A model generated the notes under the pieces. That model saw only the letters and a program-made list of their open reading frames with translations. It made no database searches and was not told where the DNA came from. From contig NC_081146.1 of NCBI RefSeq assembly GCF_958295425.1, positions 25,241,316 to 25,305,315 of the forward strand: a DNA stretch of 64,000 nt. The letters run 5' to 3'. Positions 1-11,030 of the stretch are shown in pieces (the first letter of the stretch is position 1; the number at the start of each line of letters is the position of its first letter). Made by a program: the position numbers and the translations under genes. The DNA comes from Solea solea. Lineage: Eukaryota; Chordata; Actinopteri; Pleuronectiformes; Soleidae.

Positions 1-284
1 AAATATTTCCCACAATATTTCCTAGAGATTATGTACTAGTTTCTTTGTTGGAGATTGTGGGAAACACAGATTCTCATGCAAAATCGGAATTTGTAGGGAA
101 GTTTTTCATGATATAAGTAAGAAAAGGAGGTCTTTTAGCAGAAAGGTGTATAAGTGTCTTAAAATAAGCCTCGCGTCATGTTTCTACAGTAGCCTGAATG
201 GACAAACCAGTGGAAACAGCGCAATCTTACGACACATAGTTAGAGATTAGGCGAGTAAAAAAAGTTGTCAAAGAATATTGACAT

Positions 285-410
285 CTTTTCTGGTGTGCTG
301 AGGCCACCGTAGTTCCCCGACACACTAGGGAAAAGGGGAGGAGTCCTCAATTTGTTACAATCCACAGCCTCACCATTAGATGTCACAGTGGACCTTTAAA
401 AATGTATATT
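285..410 (+). repeat. Dispersed GGCCACCGTAGTTCCC repeat fragment
   Basis: Shares GGCCACCGTAGTTCCC, a CTCACCATTAGATGTCAC segment and GTGGACCTTTAAAA with 43010-43145 and 56760-56850. Shorter pieces lie at 8040-8110 and 48340-48390. Confidence 0.6.
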
Positions 411-1099
411 TCGGACATTCTTTGTCATTGTTGGCCACCGATACCGCTTTCCTAAACATTAATCTAATGTATACGGTGAACTCTGTACTAAGTTGGGGTC
501 GTGAAGGATCCACAAGTTGGATTTGTTCATTGCTCCGAAGTTTTTTTTTTCGTATTACGTTGTTTTCTTTGCACTAAAATTTAAATTGTCCTCCATGACC
601 TATATCAGGTCACATGCTTGAAAAAATCTAGATCTATCACTACGGGATGAATTCATGTTGCTACCAGAGATGAAATTGTTTCAAAAAAGACATTCCTGCT
701 GCTTTATTTGGTGTCTGTTTAACTGTAAACTACATTAATCCTCGAAGGATAATAAAAAGTACCTTAAACCTCGACCCACGGCTGATTCTCAAAACGGACA
801 GAAACGACTTTTCGGCGTGTTATCAGCTCCAGACGTGACGGCAAACTCAAAGCCTTTTGTTTGTCACAAAAAATAGAGGAGGAAGTCGATCTGTGAGAGA
901 AAACCCATAGATACGCGGTGCATTGTGGGTAACTTCCTCTCATTGATATTTGTGGGAGTCGCCAACAAAGACGCGGTGGCGGCTCAGCGGGGAGGAGAGG
1001 ATAATGAAAAGTTTGATTGTCTGAGTTTTGCTCTCTGTTTTTCCCCGACAATAATTCACGGCAGAAATTAAATTCTGCATACAGTTCTCTTAATTCAAC

Positions 1100-1425
1100 T
1101 TTAATTAAACAATACTCTATAAAATGCTACTTCCAGTGACCAAATGTTCCCGCGTAGCCACGCCGACGCTCCCCAGCCGGTACCGCCGATGTGCCGCCGG
1201 CCTCCCGGGGGGCCGGACTGGAGTCTGATTTGCGAGACTGACAGCTGATGACTTCAAAAACTTAATTAACTTTTCAATTAGGGCCGCGTCTGACACTGCA
1301 GTTGTGTCTGCTGCAGAGCAACGAGACTGCTGCTCGGGGAGAAAACAGACTCGCGTAATAGATTGATGCACTTCAGTGTCTTTGAGCGCTTGAATAATGG
1401 CTTGTAATGTGAGCGCGAGGCATTA
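1100..1425. other. Possible conserved non-coding element
   Basis: Non-repetitive, mixed composition with homeobox-type words (CTTAATTAACTTTTCAATTA) next to CpG-bearing stretches. No exon structure. Confidence 0.3.
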
Positions 1426-1534
1426 GTGACTCTGGCATGTGCTTGTTACAGCTTTGTTTTTAAATGGCTGGATTTTTAAAATGTTAGAATATGTGAAAAC
1501 TGGTGCTGCAGTCCCAGTTTAAAAACACTGGAAA

Positions 1535-2580
1535 GCTTCTTTTTTTATTTGGCCAGGACGTTTCCGTAGCGCGGAATCAAGGAGCGACTTCCACAAACAC
1601 ACATATATACACATTTAACAACACAATAATGACTCGCTTTGTAACTACCAGCTTTGTTGTGTTTATTCATTCATTCATTTACTTCCACTTTAACCTTCAC
1701 ACGAGGGTCACTGTAGTCAATTCCGCATGTTTTTTTGACTGTGGGGGTCGAACAAGGTCTGTGAATTTTTAGGGTTTTAAGGTTTGAGTTTGAACTTTGA
1801 CCCCATAAGAATGTTCTTCCAAGAAAAAGGAACAGCCAACTTAAACTCTAATATGACTAAAAATAAAATTGTCGGGCAAAATCTCAGTTTGTTGTGAAGT
1901 TTTCTTTTTAATCAAGAAGCTGCTTCCACAAACATATACATATATACACACTGTTTTATTTTTAGAAAAAATCTCACAGAACCACCAGCTTTGTTGTTTT
2001 TATTCACTCATTCATTCATTTTCTTCCACTTTAACGTCCACATGACGGTCGCAGGGAGCTAATTCCAGCCGACATAGCCGTCACACCTACGACCAATTTA
2101 GTGTTTCTCATTCGTCTCTGCATATTTTTGGACTGTGGGGGTCAGGAACCTGGGCCTTTTTGCAGTAAGGAAACAGTGTTTGCCACTATTCCACGGTGTG
2201 ACCGTTGTTTTATTTGTCTGTCAAATTCTGTGATCATTCGCGTTTGGATTGGAATGATGTGACTGAAAGTTGGTCTTATAGGTTAACAAATTGTCAATAT
2301 TGTATGAGTTTAACTTTACAATGTACAATAAATGTACGTTATTTTTCATCACCGATCAATCTTATGATCATTTTACAGAAAATGTTGAAAAGTGTTAATC
2401 AGTGTTTCCCAATCATGGAAATAATGATGTTCTCAAATGTTCAAATGAAGGTTAAAGTGGAAAAAAATGAATGAATAAATAAAAACTACAAAGCTGGTGG
2501 TTCTGCGAGACCTTTACTCATGACTGTGTGTTAAATGTGTATAAAAATAAAACATATGTATATGTTTGTGGATGTTATCT
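1535..2580. repeat. Three related copies, the third inverted
   Basis: A block with CTTCCACAAACA, ACCAGCTTTGTTGT, TTCATTCATT and TCCACTTTAAC occurs at about 1589-1700 and again at 1920-2040 in the same orientation. Its reverse complement occurs at about 2450-2572. The first two copies continue into GACTGTGGGGGTC. They are old transposon fragments of unassigned family. Confidence 0.65.
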
Positions 2581-2641
2581 AATGTCTTGTTTTGTCCACA
2601 AACAAAAATGATTCAGTTTGAATGATTTTCTTGTCAGGTGG

Positions 2642-2747
2642 AGCAAAAGAAACCAGAAACATAGTCACATTTAAGAAGCTGATGAATCAATAACTACATT
2701 TCAATTTTTCAGCTTCTTAAATGTGACTATTTTCAGGTTTCTTTGCT
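2642..2747. repeat. Head-to-head pair of repeat cores forming a 40-bp palindrome
   Basis: The core with CACATTTAAGAAGCTGA (2642-2682) is followed by its near-exact reverse complement (2708-2747), separated by about 25 bases. This is two opposed copies of the family seen whole at 19424-19769. Confidence 0.75.
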
Positions 2748-2924
2748 ACATATGACAAAGAAACACTGATCGACATTTTTATCTAATGTTGTCTTACTCT
2801 TTTTTTGTTCATCACTAATGTTAAAAAAAATAGTTTTAAAGAGACAAAACACTTTTAAATGACAGTAATGTCAGTAACAGCTGTTTGTGTTTTTCTTCCT
2901 CTTCTTGAATGCAATGTTTTCAAT

Positions 2925-3215
2925 TAGCTCACCATTCCTCAATGTTCAGGCTAATATTAAGGCGTGTGCCTGATGCTAATTGACGCGGCGGCTCAGTGTG
3001 TGTGTGTGTGTGTGTGTGCTGACGTGGGGACAATGTGCTAGCACGGGAGCTACTCATTAGCCCAACACTGCCATACACCTGGGGTTCATTCAGAGCGCGG
3101 GTCACAGGGCACGGGAATTTGTACGATAATTATTGACAAGCAGATGTTATAAAATCATTTATGCTAATGGGGAAAAGCGTAATAGATGGGCTTTGTGTCG
3201 CCGGGCAGACGAGAG
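2925..3215. other. Possible conserved non-coding element
   Basis: AATTAGCTCACCATTCC, TGATGCTAATTGACGC, GCTACTCATTAGCCC, ACGATAATTATTGAC and TTTATGCTAATGG: several homeobox and POU-like words in non-repetitive sequence. Confidence 0.35.
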
Positions 3216-3602
3216 GAGGGGAACGAGAGACTGAGGAAACCACTCAGAAAATGGAGAATAGGCCTTGGTGGCTTCCATGAACTACAAGACCTAAGGTATG
3301 TATAACAGTCTGATTCTGAGGCTATGAAAACCAAACAATTTTGATTAAAAAGTCATTTTACACTCATGAAAACAGTAAACCAGTAAAAAAAAAAACTCCT
3401 GAGAACCCGTACACACAAGATCTTTATGTTTTTTTTAATCTTCGTAGTAGTAGTTTGTTACTACTTTTATTCGTTCACGATATCATTTCCTTTTATTTAT
3501 TCAATTGTCCAGAATGAGTGACAGCACATTTGTTAAAAATGTCGTCCTCCCCACTCTGCGTGATATTACACAGATGTGTATTTGTTATCAATAGTTTACA
3601 GC

Positions 3603-3760
3603 CTTGGTTCTCAAACTGTGGTACGTGTACAACCAGTGGTACGCAAGCTTCCTCTGGTGGTTCTTCAACTTTCAACAGAAAATCAAAAAAAACTGTTCTA
3701 CTGTATGAACCAGGGTATGTGATCGGAGTAGAGCTGAGGAATTTTGCGTAGAATATGAAA
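3603..3760 (+). repeat. Dispersed GGTTCTCAAACTGTGGTACG repeat
   Basis: GGTTCTCAAACTGTGGTACG, CCAGTGGTACGCAAGCTTCC and CTCTGGTGGT are shared with 39346-39420. This is a fish repeat type I recognise from its wording. Both strands have chance frames. Confidence 0.55.
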
Positions 3761-4235
3761 CACATAACAAAAGAATAATAATAAATGTAATTAGAGTCAC
3801 TCTTATCTTTCACTCCATCTTATTTTAATGTCACTACACCAGTGTGTGAAGTATATGTGAGGAAGAGGAGGATGAGGAGAGGGTAAATCTGGTACATTTT
3901 TGCAGTAATGGTGTTACTGAGAGAGATTCTTTCTCAGGTGTTACTTGGTGTAAAAAAAAGTTATAGAACTACTGGTTTCCAGGGTTTCAACGTCATTGTC
4001 AAGAAAGAAAATTTACCCGGAAGTGACGCACAAAAAAAAGGGGAAATCTGACCTTGAGTTACTTCTGAAATCGAAAATAAGGTCTTTCAGGAAAGTTCTG
4101 GTTCGGTGTGGACAAGGCCTACATGTTACGCACTGGACCTTCAACCAGGGAATGAGGTTCTGCCTCATTTAGGATCAGGATTTGGTTCTCTGCTGGTCTA
4201 AGACAAGGTCAGTGTTTATACCAAGGTCCTAAATA

Positions 4236-4240
<5 letters not shown>

Positions 4241-4281
<41 letters not shown>
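4241..4281 (+). repeat. (CA)n microsatellite
   Basis: About 20 uninterrupted CA units. Other CA/GT runs: 2995-3018, 5573-5598, 16380-16418, 18763-18789, 43252-43273, 45842-45868, 49148-49177 and 61243-61271. Confidence 0.95.
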
Positions 4282-4283
<2 letters not shown>

Positions 4284-4940
4284 TAAAGCTGCTTTGACAA
4301 TTTGTCGCCTGCAAATTCAGCAAATACAAAATTAACAACCATTTAGCACCGTCGCCGTGTTTGGATTTAGATTTATTCTGAATAGCAACCAGGTGTGAGC
4401 TTATGTTGTAAAAATAAAAATCCTCCTCATGACGACAGATTTTTCTCTTTTTTTAAAAATAATAATAATAAAAATAGCCTCCATCCGCGGTGTGTGGAGC
4501 ACCTAAAAGGGGTGGGGGGGGGGATGGGTGCACGGGGGACACTAGGTGTCTTTACATATATTGTCATTTGTTATAAGAAACCGTATCTGTCTCTCGAAAT
4601 GTGTCAGGAATTACCGCCAATTCCAAAAACACGCATTAGCCCCCACCTCAGGTGCAGCGGTTCTTTTTACGGTGAGGAGGCGGTGGCGGGGGGGATGGGG
4701 TGGTGTTGGTGGTGGTGTTGGGTTAGGGGCGGGGGGGGTTTGGAGGGAATATCGCAGTGGAACACGGCTTGTTTGTGAGGCAGCTAACCTGGCAGCTGCC
4801 GCAGAATCACCCAGCGCAGGGAAGAAAGCGGCCGTGTTATCATGCACACACATGTGGCCCGGGTAAAGATTAAGCCGTATTCATCCCTGGCGCTGCTTCT
4901 CTCCCTCTCTCCTCTCCTCTCTCTCTCTCTTCTGCCTCAG

Positions 4941-5089
4941 TCCATCAGCAGATATGGCAGCCGTTCAGCCAGGAGGAGCAGGAGAGGAGAGAGTGCCACG
5001 GATTTCACGCCGGTTTTTTTTTCCCCCCCCAAATCGGGCGCCCGAGCGGAGGTGCTACGCACACCTCGCCTCGGCTTTTCCCACACATC
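4941..5089 (+). other. Exon-like segment with strong splice signals
   Basis: Preceded by a 40-base CT tract ending CTTCTGCCTCAG and followed by CACATC|GTAAGC. It has an ATG at 4954 with a G at -3 and G at +4 (frame starts MAAVQPGGAGEE), but the frame includes homopolymer-coded FFF and PPP and I recognise no family. It could be a UTR exon of a gene outside the window. Confidence 0.3.
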
Positions 5090-6336
5090 GTAAGCTCCGC
5101 TTTGGAATTTTTGGTTTGGTTGGACGGGAGTGTTTAACAGAAGCTCCCCTCCACCCACAAACACACACACACACACCAATACAGCATCAACACAATCCCT
5201 GGTGTTGTGTGCATGGAATTGGGAATCATCTGCTGATTCATGCTTTCCTGACGACGACTTATTGTTTGACTATAGCGTGCTAATATTTTCCGGGGGAGTT
5301 TCTTTTATTCGGAAATGATCACTGAGCATAAAGGAAGTGTGGGCTCACGGCGTGTTCCCCTGCTGACGTGTTATTTTTCCCTTAAATAGGGGGCGATGGG
5401 GAGACGGCAGCAGTGTTGGCCTTCACTCGGGGGAGAGGCTTACACCCCGAGAGCTACTTAGCGGCCTGTCGCTGCTAAGCTGCTAATAATTCCTGCTGTT
5501 GCCTTTTTAAAAAAAAAAACACACACACAAAAGAGAAGGAAACAAAGTGATGAATGCAGCGTGCAGTGAACCTGAGTGTGTGTGTGTGTGTGTGTGTGAA
5601 GCAACATTAATAATAAAGGAAACAGCAGGAGTTTGTTAAACAAGCTGCAAAAAAACAAGACAAATAAATCCATATTAGAGGTTATCGGATGATCAAACTC
5701 TCAGTTTAATCATGTCTCTGAGAAAGTGCAGATTAAAATGAAAGAAATAAAGTTCCTCAAAGCTTTAGATTATGTCTTTAAATGGCATAAAATAGTGAGT
5801 TAACGATCGTATAAATGTGAAGAAAAGCAGAAATGTGTCACGTTTGAGCCGCAGGAATCATAGAATAAGTTTTAAGTCTGCCGTTTAATTTCGGTTATTT
5901 TCTATAAATGTAATAAAAAGTGATGTAAAGTTTTATTATTAATTCTCAATTAAGAGAACAGAGCTATGTTTATTTTTTTTTGAAAGAGCAATAATAATAA
6001 ATTACAAACCACTTATTTGTCCTCCGAGGTAAGAAATGTAATTATCATCAACATTATTTTATATATTTTTTATTTAACCTTTATTTAACTACAAAGTCTC
6101 CAGTTTTCTGATTAAATGTGAATATTTTCCGGTTTCTTTGCATTCAAACCCTGACACTGAAGCCTTTTATGTGACCATATCAGCATCAAGTGGGCGTGTG
6201 TTTTCTTTAATGGGCGTGTTTTCCTCGCACCGAACAAATTACTTTCCGAACAATTTCCGAAAGGGCTTTGGTTGCAGTTGGACGTACTTGTCGCTTTCAA
6301 AACCGTACTGAAACCCAACTTTGCTCTACTTTGTGG

Positions 6337-6531
6337 CTACTTCCTGTCTAAAAAGGGCTACTTCCTGTCTAAAAGGACTTCTTCCTGTCTTATGGTATAC
6401 TTCCTGTCTACAAGGGCTTCTTCCTGTCTAAAAGGTATACTTCCTGTCTACAAGGGCTTCTTCCTGTCTAAAAGGGATACTTCCTGTCTAAAAGGGATAC
6501 TTCCTGTCTGAAAGGGCAACTTCCGGTCTAA
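6337..6531 (+). repeat. Ten-copy 20-bp tandem array with an ETS-type core
   Basis: CTTCCTGTCT (one copy CTTCCGGTCT) recurs at about 6340, 6361, 6381, 6400, 6420, 6440, 6460, 6480, 6500 and 6520, separated by AAAAGGG-type spacers. The reverse complement ACAGGAAGT is a classic ETS-factor site. Two more units lie at 21303-21345, so the unit is dispersed. Confidence 0.85.
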
Positions 6532-7499
6532 ATAAGAAAATAATGCTATACTTGTAGTTGTTATTCTTATGAAATAAATACAAGTTTTGAAGTTATTTCT
6601 CATTTTAGTAGATGAAGGTGATGGAATGGTTTCAGAAGTCATAGGTGGCAGACGGAGGACCGCGGGCCACATGTGGCCCCCTCAAATCAGTCATTTGTAT
6701 ATAACACATATATATGTTTTGTGTTTGAATGACAGTTGGCCACATTATTATTTAATTAATTTTACATTTATTTCTGACTGTTTTTTGATATTCATGGATT
6801 TATTTTTGCTCTAATGTGAAAAATAAGTTTTCTCATATCAAAACAAACACTTTTACTTTGAAATTCTGTGAAATATCATCACGAATATCTTAACATTGAG
6901 GAAATAATGTGTTCTCATGTTGCCCCCCTACTACTTTTCCCCTCTCTTTTCTCTAGACACGCCCCCTCTTGACCAGCCTAGATGCTCATTGGCTCATTGA
7001 CGTTGAAACCACTGTCTGTTGTTAAAAAGCAGGAGAAATAACAAGCTTTGGATGGTGAGTTTGACCACAGACTCCCTCCCTCTCTCTCTAACAGTGTGGT
7101 CTCAACTTTTTTTAAAAAATTTTTAATGGAGCCAAATAAAAACAAAAGGCGCTGTGTGTCACTGAGAGAGAGAGAGAGGGGGAGAGAAAGAGAGAGAGAT
7201 GCCAAAGGAGCAAGGTAATCACACTGGTGTATCCAGGCATAAACGATTAGCTTACCCATCTGAATATTCAAGGTGATGCCCGAGCCATTTGTGTTGTACT
7301 TCCGACATCTTTGCTTCACTACACACAGATGAGGGGGAGGCGGGCGGGGGGAGGAAGGTGTCACGGCGCTGCGGCGGTGAATCCAAAGTGTTTCTCCTGT
7401 GTCAGTAGTTTTTTATTTTATTTTTTTAAAAAAAGAAAAAAGCCAGTGGTGCAGCGTATTAGTCATAATTTATGTTTATCATCCCTTGTACCCTGACTG

Positions 7500-7720
7500 A
7501 CTTCAACAAACCGTTTAACGCCGCGAGCATATGGCTGCTTTAATAGCTATTCTGCATGGAGGAGCACTTTAAAGACTCTAAATCATTTCTTTGGACAAAC
7601 ACTAATGAATTATGTCACGGCGAGTGCAATTCAAAAGTGCAGAGGAACCCGCGGTAATTATTGGTGAGGCTCGGAGATTTTAATTATCAGGAGTGGGCTC
7701 CTTTAAGTGTAACTAACAGG
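7500..7720. other. Possible conserved non-coding element
   Basis: Complex, non-repetitive sequence with CATATGGCTGCTTTAATAGC, CTAATGAATTATGTCACGG, GGTAATTATTGG and TTTTAATTATCAGG. No open frame of note. Confidence 0.4.
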
Positions 7721-9284
7721 ACTCGCATGGGGGGGTGACGGTGCGACGCATCAGTCACTCGCTCTTCAGATGAGAGAGGGAATGATGAGGTGTAAAGTTT
7801 CTCCTTCTCAATAATAATCAATAATAACAATGATACTGTTTTGTCTCACCCTGCCTTGAGGTGGTGTATGTGGTGATTTGACGCCTTTAAAATCACATTT
7901 AATTCACTTGATTTGATGATTTCATAAAAGATTGTGTGGACTGGACATCATAATCTGGAAAATCAAATGTTTTACTTGATAATGATGAGAAAATATGCAA
8001 ACAAAAAAGTTCACTTTTAAAAAGGACAATTATTAAAAGTCAAATAGGGAGGACGTCACCCCTCCTTCTCCCAAATGTTTCAGGGAACTACGGCGGCCTT
8101 CATGTGACAAAAAGGATGTTCTTTGGCAACAAGTTCTCAGATTTCTTTGTCAGCTAATGAGGTTTCCATTCACACAAAGTTCGCTTAAAATGTTGGATTC
8201 ATGTGGGCGGGGCCATTCATTTTCAAAACGCACGTTTTTGCAGGTTTGTGAGGCTGCTGTAGAAACAAGATGGCAGCTCCATAAAGCAAGGCCCTTGCAT
8301 ACCGTACGCATAAAGTCTTATTCTAAGGCTATGAAGCCTATTTGGGGGGATTTTAGCGTAATTATACGTGTATAAACATACTTATGGGTAATTTATTTAA
8401 AAAAAATTAAGTTTATCCTATTCATTTTAGATAAACATTCCAAAAAGTGATTACATATATCACAAAAAGTACAAATTAATAAATTGTATGTAACAAGGTC
8501 TTTGGCTGAAGGTTTGTTCATAAATAGGGCTTTTAACAATTAACCAATCAATTGATTAATATTCAACTACAGAACTAATCGATTAGATTGATATACGCAC
8601 GCTTTTTAAACAAGTTCTGTGATTTCAGCGTCTTAAATGTCAAGTGATTTCTGGCTTCTCTGCTCCATTTTGACTGAATATCTTTATTTTTAAGTAAAAA
8701 ATAATAATAATTTTGACATGTAAAATGTATTTTTCACCATTTCCTGACACTTCCTGACACCAAAACAACTAATCGATTAATTTAGGATATTGTGGATAGA
8801 TATAAGCATTAGATGCAGCCTCACTCTTATTTGTCCTCTTGCACCCTAATCACAACCTTTAGATTCACCTGTTAATGAGAAAGATCCTCTAACTATGTGT
8901 GATTGCTGATTTTAAGTGTCTCTTCTGAGTCGTCTATAAATAGCAACTTGTTTGTCAAGAGCAGCTCCTGATTTCTGTTTAATGCATTAAATTCTGATGT
9001 ATTTTTTTTCTCTCTCTCTCTCTTTCCCCCCCCATTTTAAATGTGTGTCACATAATACAGTGACATTTAAAGTTTGCTTGAGAAGCCAGTGTCACTTCTG
9101 AAGCGTCTCCTCACCACACACACGGTGAGTATTTATACGTGAGCAGGACTGTAATGAATGTCCTGAAATCAAATTTATTCTAGTGAAGAAAAAAGGAAAA
9201 CCATCCTTTCCAAATCATTTTAAAAAATGGAAACAAGCTGTGGCAGCGGTGGTGTTGTTGTTGTTCTCCGCTCAAAGAAAATAG

Positions 9285-9565
9285 CTGAAATATGGCGTGT
9301 GAGAAACGCGCAAGGTGGCCGTCTTACAGAAGGTGTAGAGGTGGGATAAATTTAATTACGGCTTCAAATATTCATTTGGCAAATATATCAAGGTTGGAAA
9401 CACGGGCCCAGAAATGGCAAGCCAGTCTGGCAGGCGCTCACAACAGTGGATGGCAAATGACAGTAATCCATGAAAAGAGACCAGACATTTATAGAATTTA
9501 TAGAGAAGGAGTCGGCCATTCCAGATCTCTGATGTCTGTGGGATTTGCTTTTTGGGCACATTAAC
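9285..9565. other. Possible conserved non-coding element (overlapping open frames)
   Basis: Unbroken complex sequence with TTTAATTACGGC, AAATATTCATTTGGC and GGCAAATGACAGTAATCC, open in one plus and two minus frames. That is unusual, but there are no splice signals and no recognisable protein. Confidence 0.4.
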
Positions 9566-9769
9566 TGCAGGGGGAAAATATAAAATAATCCCAAACCTTT
9601 TTTTCTTTTTCCCTCTACATTTGTGGCTGAATTTTCCCAAATTAATTTGAGTTTATAATTGAGCCACATTTGTGCATTAAACTTAAAGTTACTCACACAC
9701 TATTCATGGTTTTTGAAAAATCACTGGATGCGATATTGGAAAAAGATAAAGATTAAATCTGACTAAAGC

Positions 9770-11030
9770 CATAATATGAAGAAGCTAATAGTTTTGCTAA
9801 CTGGACGGCTAAAAACTGGCAACAAATTAGCTGCGTAGAGTACAATATACAGAAGGAAGTCATTTGAATATCGGGAGGAACATCTCAAACTCTGTTCTCA
9901 AAAAGGATTCATGAAATCAAGAAAACTAACATTATATAAACAACAAAAATAGTTATTTAGGTTAGCTAAAATCATCAACATATTAGCATTGTAGTTGGAT
10001 GCTAATTTGGACAAGGGGAAATCCTTCAAATGTGAAAAGAGACATCTCATTCTCATTGTGTGTGTTTCTGTGATTCATGAAGTCACAAAAATACCCAAAA
10101 CCACCATAGTAGAGGACAATGGACTGACAGAAATCATTCAAAAAGTAGCACAGAAATGTCTTACATACTTCCTGCGAGATTAACGATTGAGGTAATATTT
10201 TGGCTAACTGGGTTGCTAAAAACTGACAATGTAGAGAGAGAAACATAATAAAAAAAACTGTAGAAGACATTGGACAGAGAGAAATATCAAAAAACACATT
10301 TAGAGGATATAAATTTAGCTTATATAAATAAGCTAATGCTTTGGCTAAGTTGATAGCTAAAAACTTAGCATTGTAGAAGAACAATGGACAGAGGAAAATC
10401 TTTCAAATATAAAAAAGACACCTCTCACATTCACGGCAGGATTCATGAAGTCACAAAAACACGCATAAAATGAGGAAGCTAACACTTTGGCTAACTGGAC
10501 AGCTAAAAGTCGTTGCCAAATCACCATTGTAGAGGACAATGGACGGAGAGAAATCATCCAAAAAGCATCAGGGGGAACATCTTAAACTCTTACCTCAAGA
10601 GGAACTGTTGTACGAAAACCACAATAAATGAAGAAGCAGATATTTTGCGAATACTTTGGCTAACCAAAGTCTGTCGCCATAGTAGCATCACAGAGGACAG
10701 TGGACTGAGAGACTAACTTTAAAAAGCATCAGGAGACACTTTTTACACTCCAGCCTCAAGAAGAAGAATCACTGTATCACTAAGACCACATACTATGAAG
10801 AAGCTAATACTTTTTGTGTTATTATCATGTTAATTATTGTGTCACAAATTCACACAGTACAGAAGTTAATACTTTGGCTAACTGGGGAGCTAAAAACTGC
10901 ATCACAGAGATTTAATTTAAATTAAATTAAAGCATCAGGAGACCCACCTTACACCCTCAACCTTGAGAGGAAGTGTTGTCTCTTGCAGGACTGGACTTCT
11001 GTGAGTAAACGTACCGTTTAAGACAGGAAA
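9770..11030 (+). repeat. Degenerate tandem array, about seven 110-220 bp units
   Basis: Landmarks GAAGCTAATACTTTGGCTAA, CTGGACAGCTAAAAACT, TAGAGGACAATGGAC and AAAGCATCAGGAG recur. The GCTAACTGG-type word lies near 9796, 10203, 10343, 10491, 10659 and 10877. Units have drifted and vary in length. Open frames inside are not conserved between units. Confidence 0.6.

Noticed and set aside
4395..4866. Overlapping Gly/Trp-rich frames
   Set aside because: Driven by G-rich low-complexity sequence around 4506-4740. The frames overlap on both strands and none has splice support.
6272..6511. 79-codon frame with repeated FLSK/SCLKG residues
   Set aside because: It is a translation of the 20-bp array; unit length not divisible by three explains the changing peptide.
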